Source of the DNA: Symbiodinium natans
Taxonomy: Eukaryota > Sar > Dinophyceae > Suessiales > Symbiodiniaceae
Reading direction: 5' to 3'
NCBI GenBank assembly: GCA_905221605.1
Contig: CAJNDS010002612.1
Location: 1,123,436 to 1,187,435 of the forward strand
Length of the DNA stretch: 64,000 nucleotides
The position numbers were made by a program, and so were the translations under genes. The notes under the pieces are model-generated. The model made no database searches. It worked only from the letters and a program-made list of their open reading frames with translations, and was not told the DNA's origin. Below, in pieces: positions 23,201 to 35,200 of the stretch; the stretch's first letter is position 1; every line of letters begins with the position of its first letter.

Positions 23201-26200
23201 CAGGCTTTCCTGCAAGCACTGGCTTCTCTATACGCTTAAGCCCTTCACCCTTAACCCGTAACCCCTAAACCCTACGCCGCCCTACACCCTAAGCCCTAAA
23301 TCCTAAACCCGAAATGGATGCTAAACCCTGAACCCTAAAACCCTCAACCTTGGGACTACTTCCCAAAGTCCCTCCTAAGAGCCCGAGAGCCCTAAAGCCT
23401 CAGAAGCCTAAAGCTCGAACCCCGAAGCCAAAACCCTGCACCCTAAACCCTAAACCCTAAACCCTAAACCCTAAACCCTAAGCCCCCCTAAACCCTAAGC
23501 CCCCCTTAACTTCGCCGCGGAGGAGTGGCCGCCGCTGGTTCTGGATATTCGCGATGTGGAGATTGTAGTTTTTGCAGCTCGGGCCCGAAATTAGTTTAGG
23601 GTTTAGGGTTTAGGGTTTAGGGTTTAGGGTTTAGGGTTTAGGGTTTAGGGTTTAGGGTTTAGGGATTAGGGTGTTTGAAAGCCTGAAATCTACTAAGCTT
23701 TTTAAGGGGATAGTAATGGGGTCTATAAGGTTCTTCAAGGGTGTCGCAATCGGGCTTTTGGTTACGCAACGGTTTAGTAACAGCGCTTCCTGTAAGGTTG
23801 AGACTTGGTTTTAGGTTTAGAGTTTAGAGTTAGAGGGCTCAGGGTTTTAGGTTCATGGGACTTAGGTTCCTAAACCCCGCACGCTAAACCCTAAACCCTA
23901 GACCCTAAACCCTAAACCCTAAACCCTAAACCGTGGTCCTCCACTAAGCACCTCCACCTGCACAAACTCCGTCAGCCTGCTTCCATCCTCCCTCCGCCAT
24001 GGCATCTCCGAACTTTTCCAGCATGTTAGGGTTTGGGGTCTAGGGTCTAGGGTTTAGGGTTTAGGGTTTAGGGTTTAGGGTTTAGGGTTTAGGGTTTAGG
24101 GCTTCTGACCCCTGCTCCAACCCTCAACCCTCAATGTGGCAGTGGCTGATCTCGTGCAGTCAGCTCCCACCAACAACGCCTGGACCTGAAGCCCCAAGCG
24201 CCCAAACTACACTGTTTAGGGTTTAGGGTTTAGGGTTTAGGGTTTAGGGTTTAGGGTTTAGGGTTTAGGGTTTAGGGTTTAGGGTTTAGGGTTTAGGGTT
24301 TAGGGTTTAGGGTTTAGGGCCACACCTCAATCCATCTTAGTAGTCAACATCTTTCTTGACTACAAGGAGTTGTAAGATTGGAGCTAGTACGACCCTTAAA
24401 CCCTAAACCCTAAAAGCAAGTACCCAACTAACCTTTAAAGTCCAGCACTGCGTATGGCAACGAAGTCCTCGTGTCCCAATGCCCTTTGTCCCTTGCACTG
24501 ACGTCTTCAGCGTTAAGGGTTTAGGCTATTAAAAGTCTTACACTCCAAACTGTCAGGCCCTGAAGTCCTAAACCCTAAATCCTGGACCCCTACATCCTAG
24601 AGCCCTAAAACCCTAGCCCTAAACCCCTTAAGCATTGGGCCAGCCTCAACCCTAAACCCTAGACCCTAAAACCTAAACCCTAAACCCTAGACCCTCAATC
24701 CTGAACCCTGAACCCTAAACCCTAAACCCTAAGCCCTAAACCCTAAACCCGAAACCCGAAAGCCTAAACCCTAAACCCTAAACCAAACTAAGCCCTAAAC
24801 CCTTGTTATTCCTAGGTGACTCTTTTGGGTCTAACATCTAGCCGCTGTGGCGTCAGGAAAGGGCGGTGACCATCACTCGAGAGGTGCGCTCTGCCGGGCT
24901 TAGGTTTTTGGGGTTTAGGGTTTAGGGTGTAGGGTTTAGGGTTTAGGGTTTAGGGATATTAGGGATACTAGGGATAGTTGGGATCTTCCAAACCCAAGCC
25001 CCCAGACCTCAAACCCTTTTCCTAAAACCCTAATCCCTAAACCCCAAACCCTTCCCAAAACCCTAGTCCTAAGTCCCAAACCCTATTCCTAGAACGCTAT
25101 TCCTAAACCCTAAACCCTAAGCCCCAGATCCTATTCCGAAAGCCCCAAAACCCTAAACCCCAAACGCTGTATAGTCCTATAACCCTAATCCCTAAACCCT
25201 AAGCTCTAAACCCTCAACCTGCCCCAAAATGCACCGCATCAGTTCGACATGGTCCTCGTCATGAAGAACTACAACGAGCAACCCGTACGGGCTGCTTGTT
25301 AGAAATTTAGGGTTTAGGCTTAGGGTTCAGGGTTTAGTGTCTAGGTAGACTGTTTCGAAGCCGAAAGCTTTAAGTAGCTGCCCCGATAAGGGAGCTTTAG
25401 GACTTTCTACAATATGACCATGTTAGGGTAACTTGGTGTCAGTTCGTGAGGAGCAAACCGGTCAGGACCCAAAGTAGGCCTTGATTCCCATGTTTTGGGG
25501 GCTTAGGCCCTAAACCCTAACCCCTAAACCCTCAACCCAGGATTATAGTTGGATAATTATGCGACATGAGCAAAAGTAAGGGCTTGGTTGGATAGCTTCC
25601 TGTTGCGATGCCATAGCCGCCTGCCGATGTTCAGTCCGTTCTTCAAATCTGTCGTCAGAAAGGGTTTCGGGTTTAGAGGTGAGGTTTTAGGGTTCAGGGG
25701 TTAGGGTTTAGGGTGACCCTAACCCTAAACCCTAAACCCTAAACCCTAAACCCCGAAAACCACCCAACCCTAGCCACAGCGTCAATGCTTGGTGCCAGTA
25801 CTCAACACCGATCCCTACAGTTTCATCCCAACCTGCTTAACTCCAGGGCTTGGAGTTCATAGGGTTTAGGGTTTAGGGTTTAGGGTTTAGGGTTTAGGGT
25901 TTAGGGTTTAGGGCTTAGGCTTATGGACTTGTTTGCAGGGCTGTTTGATTTCATGCCGAAGCTCGACGTATGCAGGAAGGAATGTGCATTTGGCATGCGG
26001 TCAGTCAGTCAGTTAGTCACTCAGTCAGTCAGTCAGTCAGTCAGTCAGTCAGTCCCATAATATACTCTACTCTACTAGAACATACTACAATGCACTATCA
26101 TATATGATTACATACGATTTTATACGGTCATGTACTTTAAAATACTATAACATACCAGCAACCTCCTTTTTCACAGAGCATCACAACGCAGCATAGTGTA

Positions 26201-29200
26201 GCCATGCCTTAAACCCTCAGAGCGCAGGCTTCTCCGATGTGTTTTGCTTAACTTGAGGGGTTTAGGGTTTAGGGTTTAGGGTTTAGGGTTTGGGGTTTAG
26301 GGTTTAGGGTTTGCAGGAGTGCAAGGCTCGACTTGTTGCTGTAATCTAGCTAGACCCCTTCAGCCAAGACTCCTCGGCTTTGATGCCTTCCATCTGCCCA
26401 CCCGCCGACCGAGATCACGATGATTCCGTCGAGCGCCCTGAGTCTACTGAAGGCGTGGCTAGCCGATCTTCAGATGTGGCTTGGCTGCTTTTCGCTGCGG
26501 GAGTCCTTTTGCAGCATCTACGCGTGTGTGTGTAGAGAGAGAGGGGGGCCGGGATACTCAATGCATGTTACGCCTCCAAGCCCGCCGTTGCACTGTACCT
26601 TCCATACCTTCGGGTTCATAGAAACTCTAGATCCCGACCACAACGTTTGTGACGGCAAAGGTGTAATATAGGGGTCGGAGAAATTACCAATATAATTCCC
26701 TTAGGGTCCTTTTATCATAATACTATAATAACCCCCAAAACCCTATTCAAATTCTTCAGTCCCCTATATTAGCATGGCAACCAGGGTGTCCGGGTTGGCG
26801 CACCGGATGTTAAAAGCCCGCTGCGTCCAAGGGTCTGGTACTCCATCAACATGAACATGCAGTGGCAGGCCAGGTCTGGGTATTCCTCAAAGCCCTGAAA
26901 GCCCCAAGAACATGTACATCCAAGTTGCACCCTACCCTTTAGGGTTTAGGGGTCCAAATGCCCTGCGACCACAAACGCGGCTGCCCGGCAGGAGTTTGCC
27001 TTGCCAACCCTCGAAATCCTAAAATCCCTGAGCCCGCCTGCGAATTCCAATCTGCCAATCTCACCGTGGTCCCGCGAGCAAGAAGCACTCCAACCCTAAT
27101 TAAAAAAGAACCAAACCTAGGATCAAATCAGTCCCCACATTGCCCTGAACGCTGAACCAGAATTCCCTAGACCCTGAGCCCTTATAAACCCTAAACCCTT
27201 ATAAACCCTAAACCCTTATAAACCCTTATAAACCCCAAACCCTAAACCCTACAATCGTTGACACTTTCTCAAACTGAGGGCTTTCGAGGTGACATGGGCA
27301 CACGCAGCCAGGACCCTTCCCAAAGAAATACTGTCAGAGATCACAGAACATGCCAGGTTCAGAAATTGGGGTGCCAGGTTTATATGGGTTTAGGGTCGAG
27401 GGTCTAGGGTTTAGGGTCTAGGGTTTAGAGTTTAGGCTTGCATATTTGAAGGGGGGGGAGTAGGAGCTGGGGTTCAGCTTATAGTGGTTCTTGCGTCTTC
27501 GGCTGTGAAGACACCGGGTGCTAAGCTCAACTTGGTGTTCGAAGAGGCCCCAATCATGGGTCGGCCAGGCCTTGTGAACTCTAAACCGTGATCTGAAACC
27601 GATTGGGGGTACAAGCCCTAAGCCCTAAACCCTACACCCTGAACCCTAAACCCAAAACCCCAAACCCTAAACCCTAAACCCTAAACCCAAACCCTAAACC
27701 CAGGTTAGCGTTAAACAATTTGGGGCTTACAGCTTTCTGGTTTCAGACGATCCCTTACACCCCATCAAAAAGCATCCTCCGACTCGACTTCCGACAGGCC
27801 CCAGCTTCAGGGTTTATAGGGGTTTAGGGTTTAGGGTTTAGGGTTTAAGGTTCATGTTTTGGGGCTGAAGTCCCCAACCCTGCGCAGAACGTGATGAAGG
27901 AGGTCTCGGGCGCCAGGACCTCAAGGTGTAGGGTTTTGAGGTATACCCTAGGGCTTTAGGGCTTTAGGGCTTTAGGGCTTTGGGGCTTCAGGGCTTTGGG
28001 GCTTCAGGGCTTTTGGGCTTTAGGCTTTAAGGCTTTGCGGTTCACTGTAGGGTTTTGTGGGTCTTTGTTTGGGGTTTGGGCTTCATGGGTGTTTTGACGC
28101 GAGTGTCCGGTGCAGGGGTTTTAGGGTTTTGGTCTTGGGGACGCGACGCTACACACTTGCTGCGGCTCCTATATAAACACGCCGTGACAGACAGATACGT
28201 TGCAACTTCCGAGCTGTTAACATAGGGGTGCCCTGCTCAAAGCGGTTACAAGGAAGAAATTGGCTTTAGTCCTCCGGATAAGAATATGGGATACAGGGTA
28301 TGAGGCAAATTAGGATACAGCTGGGGTATACATAGGGTTTAGGGTTTAGGGTTTAGGTTTAGGGTTTAGGGTTTAGGGTTTAGGGTTTAGGGTTTAGGGT
28401 TTAGGGTTTAGGGTACGGTTTAGGGTTAGGGTTTAGGGTTTAGGGTTTAGGGTTTAGTAGGGTATAGCCAGGCATAGGGTTGAGGGTATAGGGTCCAGGC
28501 TTAGTTGCTGGCATTGATCTATCACCTCTTCACTCCCAACCGATCCGTCCGCATCCCGCAAGGGTTTAGGGTTTAGGGGTTTATAGGGTTTAGGGTTTAG
28601 GGTTCAGGGTTCAGGGTTTAGGGTTTGAAGCTAGGGTTAGGATTCAGGTGTGGGCTTCTTACAACCACGGATTCAAGAAGCTCATCTTCCAGGTCGCGCA
28701 AGCCAAAGACCCAAAACCCTCAACCCTAAACCCTAAGCCCTAAGCCCGAAACGGGTTTAGGGTTTAGGGTTTAGGGTTTAGGGTTTAGGGTTTAGGGTTT
28801 AGGGTTTAGGGTTTAGGGTTTAGGGTTTAGGGTTCCCTAAACCCTAACCGTAGACCCTCGTAGACCCAAACCCGACCCTTTCTGCCCAGGGCCCTGACCG
28901 CGCTAAGGCGGTGTTTGGCGGTTTTTTGGGGGTCTAGAGGGCTTAGGGGAGGTCAGGCAAAAGGAATTCACGTGGGGCTCCTAAGTGTTGTTAAAGGTTA
29001 ACTAGGATGTATTTCCTCAAGCCCTACAACACCCGAAACCCTAAACCCTAAACCCTGAACCCTGAACCCTAAACCCTAAACCCTAAACCCCGGCCAAGAA
29101 CCTCGCGGAGTTCCTCGAGAACGGCGGCTGGCAAGCTTGGTCGTCGTCGCCGCGCTTGTTTCGTGCTTTTTAAACCCTAAACCCTAAACCCTAAACCCTG

Positions 29201-32200
29201 CCAGAACTACCGGCCCCAAGTACGCTGAGTCCGGGGCTGGTGGGACCTTATTTGGGCAGTGGAGCCCTAAACCTAAGCCCGACCATATTGCTGAATTCGG
29301 GTCCGCGGAAAAGGTACTTTGATGGAAGATGATTCCTTCCAGAACAGGGGGCTCAGATTGAATGGCAAGGTGGGGGGGCTGGAACCCTAAACCCTTAGAA
29401 GCCCTAAATAAACCCAAGGCCCTAAGCCCTAGGCCCTAAACCCTAAACCCTAAACCCTAAACCCTAAACCCTAAACCCTAAACCCTAAACCCTAAACCCT
29501 AAACCCTAAACCCTAAACCCTAAACCCTAAACCCTAAACCCTAAACCCTAAACCCTAAACCCCAAACCAAGCGTGCCAGGTTCACAGCTGGCAGTGACGA
29601 CTCGGATGCCGGTGAAAGGGAGCGCCGGTCCTCCCTTCCCCCCTCAACGCCTTTAAACCATGAACCCTAACACTTAGGGCTTAGGGTTTAGGGTTTAGGG
29701 TTTAGGGTTTAGGGTTTAGGGTTTAGGGTTTAGGGTTAACGTAAGGCTGAGACTATCAGCCCTAAACCCTGAGCAGCTGAGTGAGTACACTTGACACTTT
29801 TTGGGATACTACAATCCCCTATAGAACTGAACGTGTACACTTTTGGGGGGCTTATGAACTCAGCAACGAAGAACCCTATGAGTTTTGGGGCTAAGGAGTA
29901 CCTCAGTTGCTCAGCCTGCTCGATCAAAAACTTGAGTTCCCAAGTGCGATTTACCGGAGCTCAGAGTTTAGAGTTTCATGGATTAGGGCTTAGGGTTTAG
30001 GGGCTTAAGGGTTTAGGGTTTAGAGCTTTAGGGTTTAGGGTTTAGGGCTTAGGGTTCATCACTGGTTCATCGCTCTAAGAGTTTGTGGCTTAGGGTCCCT
30101 CAGTGTCTGAATCACTAAAAATCTACATCAATCCTCGGACCCCTACATCCGTTCAAAACCCCTCAGCCCCCCAAGCCCCTCTATTCCCAAGACTGCAAAC
30201 CCCCTAAACCCCCAAATCTCAAACCCCTAAGCAACCCTACATGCCTGAAGCCTCCAAACCACAAACCCAAAACCCCAAACCCCTAAAACCCTAGCCCTTG
30301 ACCCCCCAAAGCCCTAAACTCGAAACTTCAGCCTTTTGGTGGTGAACCCCTGTTTAGGGTTTAGGGTTTAGAGTTTAGGGTTTAGGGTTTAGGGTTTAGG
30401 GTTTAGGGTTTAGGGTTTAGGGTTTAGGGCACAAAAAATCACAAGCAAGAAAAGAAGCAGGACGACGACGATGACGAAGACTTCAGTGATCCAGAGGCTC
30501 GAGCTCCGGGTTTTACGGGCTTAAGGGTTTTAAGAAGGGTTTAGGGTTTAGGGTTTAGGGTTTAGGGTTTAGGGTTTAGGGTTTAGGGTTTGGCTTGTGG
30601 TGTATGGGGGTTGAATTAAGGTTAGTTATTCGAGCGTTTTTCGACGTTCAACCTCGGGTCATTGGTATTTAGGGCTGTTGGGGTGGTTTGGGGGGGTTAA
30701 CGGGGTTTAGGGGGGTTAAGGGTTTGAGCATGCAACCGTTTTCTGTAAGGTTTAGGGTTTAGGGGGTCAAGGTGTTAAAACTTTGGGGGCTCTTTAGGCT
30801 TAACATCTGGCATGTCGAGGGTGTTTGGGGATGATCGGGCTCCGGGAGCTATACACTTGCTTCAAGGGTTGAGGGTTTAGGGTTGAGGGTTTAGGGTTTA
30901 GGGTTTGGGAACAGCTTCTGTTGTCATGATCTATTGTTGGCAGTCTCGGGTTTTAGCAACGTAGGGTTTAGGTCGTGTGGGGAATAGGGATTGGGGTTTT
31001 CTTGGCATGGGGACTTGGTGAAGTCACAAGTCTTATGCTTCGGTCCTGGGATGCCTGGTGCTGCCCTTGTTTCCTTTCTCTAGTGTTTGGTGTTCGTTTC
31101 CCTCAACTCCATGAGAAGAGAGCGCCACCCTTTTGGTGATACTGGTCAGCGTCTGAGGGCGTAGGAGTTCAAGAGGTTTATGATTCATGATTCTAGTCGT
31201 GAGTCAGGGCGCAGTGGTCCATGGATATGCCTCAAGCTCCTGCTATGAGCAAGAGATCCAGGGGGCTTCTGGGCTTAAGGTCAAGCTGTTGTAGGGCTTG
31301 AGGCACGTCACAGGTCCGGGAGCCCTGCTTGTGAATAGAAACCTCAGGCTTAAGGGCAGTTTGTCTATTTTGGATTCGTCGTCCTCAAACCCCAAGACCT
31401 CAAACCGCAGTCTGTGCCGGGGATGGGGCACTGAGAGGACAAGCGACAAGCGGGCAGTCTCCGAGCTGCTAGTTAAGGAGAGACTTCCTGCCGCCTACCG
31501 AAGCCTGTGCCAGCTCTAGGGCGCAGAGCGCAGAGACGTTGCAACCTTCATCTTCGATGTTCCCCCTTTGCGAACAGTCCTTAGTAGGAAGACTGTAGGT
31601 AGTATAGTACCCCCGATTAGAATCTCTATTAAGGACTGTTAGGAACATCGCAACCTTCATCCCTGAACAACAGCTCGAGTTTGGGGGGGCTGCCCCTGAG
31701 TTTTGTGGAGATGTGTTGGGGCTATGGAGGAACCTTGGAAGAGATTCAGACAATGAAGGTTCGAGTAGCTCCGCACCGGTTTCAACACGGCTTTGCCTGG
31801 AGCATGTGATATGCCCTCGATTTTCGAATCTTGAACCCTAGACCTAAATTCCTAAACCCTAAGCCCTAAACCGGGTAGTTGAGGGAGCAATAGGGTTGCG
31901 ACCTCCTGGACAGAACTCTGTGTCCAAAGCTGGGCCTTCACCTGAGGCTCTCATGATTTTCCTTCGTCCCCTATGAGCCTATGGACTTCGGTGATCTAGG
32001 GATTGGGGTTTAGGGTTTAGGATTTAGGGTTTAGGGTTTAGGCTTTAGAGCTTAGGGTTTAGGGTTTATAGGGTTTAGGTGAGGGCGGTTGAGGCTTTGG
32101 TTCATAAACAAAGGGCTCTCTTCCAATCCTTGGTTTCAGGCACTTGCGCTTTGTTGAAGGAGTTGTATCCTCACACCTGGTCTTTCCCTAAACCCTAAAC

Positions 32201-35200
32201 CCCAAACCGAAAACCCAAAACCCTTTGTAGTTCTCTGGCACACGAGCACAAGCACAACGTGCCAGGAAGAAGATGACGACAACTACGATGGAGCCAACAT
32301 CGAAGAGGACACCTATGCGTACATAACGGTTGCAGCCCATCGATAGGGCTAAACAACGCCAAGAGCATCTTTAGAAATGCTTTTGGGGCACAGCAGCGTA
32401 ACCAGCGCCTTCCTTCTGCTGGTTCTTTGTTCCTCATGAACTCCATCTCCTTCGTGCATCACTTTGTTCATTCTTCTTTTTCACTCGTGCACGCATGATG
32501 TGAAGCTCATGCGTTCGCTCTCAATCTCTGTCTCCCTCTCTCTCTCTCTCTCTTTCAATTTGCATTGGAAGGCAGCATGAGTACATTGACCTCTGCTATA
32601 AGTTTTTCATCCGGAAGAACAGGGTTTTGCAAGTTCAGCAAGCGAAAGAAGTGTCATGAAGCGTGTGAGTCATTCGAATATAGTGGACAAGAAAAGAAGA
32701 AGTGGAGTATCATCACCAGCGAAAGGATTCGGACAAGGAACTTCCCTGACAAGTCGGAGCGTTTCTGTGCAAGGCGTTGAAATCCACTTAGATTCCACCT
32801 TTAGGGTTTAGGGTTTAGGGTTTAGGGTTTAGGGTTTAGGGTTTAGGGTGTCAGCAAAAGCATGTGACCTTTACGATGCATTCCTGAAGCGCTTTGACTT
32901 TTCTTCGCTTCGCTGGTGTCAGCCCTACCCCCCCCCCCCCCCCCCCCACATGTCCTTAGACCCTAAACCCTAAACCCTAAACCCTAAACCCTAAGCCCTA
33001 AGCCCTAAGCCCTAAGCCCTAAGCCCTAAGCCCTAAGCCCTAAGCCCTACGCCCTAAGCCCTAAGCCCTAGCCCGAAGCCCTAAGCCCTAAGCCCTAAGC
33101 CCTAAGCCCCAGGCCCTAGGCCCTAGGCCCTAAGCCCTAAGCCCTAAGCCCTAAGCCCGAAGCCCGAAGCCCAAGCCCAAGCCCAGACATGAAAGCTCTA
33201 TGACTTCACAGTCAGATCCAGCATGGGTGGGTTTAGGGTTTAGGGTTTAGGGTTTCGGGTTTAGGGTTTAGGGTTTAGGGTTTAGGGTTTAGGGTTTAGG
33301 ATTTAGGGTTTAGGGTGTAGGGATGGCGCTTCGCTTCTGAAGCTAGCTCTGAGCCCTGTGTGCCCCACATTCCTTCTTCAAGGCTTTTCGGACAGCGGGC
33401 TGCAATGGATCTTCAGCCATATACCCTAAACCCTAACCCTGAACCCTGAAAGTTTCAAAGTAAGCCCTATACCCTGAGGGGCTTAAGTTTTTTTTTTTGT
33501 GTTTAGGGTTTCGGGTTTAAGGAAACCCGAATCTTTGGGGTTGCTGAGATTTCTCCTCACACCAATTTTCAGCAGGATTCTTCTGCTGAAGATGAAGTCG
33601 AAGACGCTGGGCTGCTTTGGGTTTAGGGCCTCTTGGGATTTTGGGGCTGTTGGGGTTTAGAGTTTAGGGGTTTAGGGGTTAGGGTCTTCAGGGCCGTTTG
33701 CTTTTTAGGGGTTAGGGCTTGTAGTTCAGGGTTTTAGGGTTTGGGGCCTTTGGGGTTAGGGATTAAGGGGTTTACGACTTTGGCCATCAACACTCCTCCC
33801 CACATCCTTTTACCGCACACAAGACGCGCGCATAAGGGGTTTAGGGGGATTGAGGATGAACTGACACTCAGCAACCTGGGCCCCCAACCCCTCAACCGAA
33901 AGTTGGCCCCGGGGGGGCCAAATTTTAGCAGACCGGGTTGGTTTAGGGTGTAGGGTGTAGGGTTTTGGGGTTTTTTGGGTTTATAGGGCCCTGCTCAAAC
34001 TCCGCAGTGGGGTTATGGCCTTTAGCGGTTCATAGGGGTTAGGGGGGTGCAGGTAGGACCCTGAACCCTAAACCTTGAAGCCTTAAACGGCCCTACGAGG
34101 AGGCCGTAACGTCGCTCAACACATGCCCAGGGCGTTCAGGGTTTCGGGTGGGGGTTTAGGAACCGGTTGTGAGGGTGGCGGGGCTGTATGGGCTTTCGAA
34201 GGACCCGTGTCTGAAGATGGCGTCCTTGAGAGGTTTAAGCTGCAACTGGGTCTAGGTGATCTCTTACTAAAAGCCCAACACTCTAAACCCTAATATGGGT
34301 CGGAATAATCACTAACAGTATTCCCTTAGGGCCGTCTACTAGGAGAGCACCCAAAACCTTGTTCTGATTAGTCAGGCCTATAGTACATAAATCCTAGACG
34401 CTCGTCCCTTGTCTACCTCCAGTATCAGGGCTTGCGAGAGGAAGTTGGGGCTTAAATCCTACCTATGCTAAACCGCACGAAAATTTCAAGTTTCAACAGG
34501 GCCACCCAAACCCACACCAGCTAAACCGTAAACCCCAAACCCTATAGCCTATAGCCTCTGCAGGCTGTTTAGAGGCACTGGGTCTTGGTCTGGCAATTTC
34601 TGGTTTAGAGTTTGGGGTCTAGATACATATGCTGGCTTTCGAGAGAGCGTGGGGGAAGTAGGTACCCTACTTAGTCCCTTAAAGCGTTGTAGAGGGCGCT
34701 ATAAGGGACCTACTTCGCTAGTAAGATTAAGATTTTGCGGCCCAGGGGCTCTATAGGATGCAGGACTCAAAGGTGTCAGGCGGCTTTTTGGGGCTTGGGG
34801 GGTTTGGGATTTTGTGGTTTTGGGTTGAATTAAGGTTTAGGGGCTGAACCGCGCAGCTTACAAGGAAGAGGAGGATGATGACGAGGATGAAGGCGACGAG
34901 GATGAGGCACAGGTTTAAGTTTGAGGTTGTGGGGTTTTGACCCCTAATCCTAAACCTGAGGAGCCCTAAGCCTGAAACCCCACATCTCGAGACACGAAAC
35001 TAGGGTCTAGCCCAGAACCCTAAACCCCAAACCCCAAAACCTCGCTTTCTCGTGGCCAGGGTGGGTATCGCAGGCTTTGACTTCCCGAATTCTATTTAAC
35101 AGCGCCGCAAAACCCTAACGCGGATCTCCTGAACGCCCCACGAGTTTAGGTTTTAGGGTTTAGGGCTTCGACCCCACAACCCACTTTGAGCCCCATGAGG

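Larger units (their letters stand above)
19203..23522 (+). other. SPT16 intronic stretch with unplaced exon(s)
   Basis: About ten residues of the family (the P-T-S-S-x-L-V segment before EWPP) must be encoded here but were not found. The stretch contains a GA-rich tract (19300-19460), spaced TGATGCTCATGATG motifs (19514-19693), CCCTAAA arrays (20101-20186, 20638-20725), a CAAGTGTTTCA hairpin (20990-21090), a large inverted repeat (21538-21745), TTTTAGGG-type arrays (21800-22130) and non-repetitive islands (22330-22520, 22670-23240) with no recognisable protein. Confidence 0.4.
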
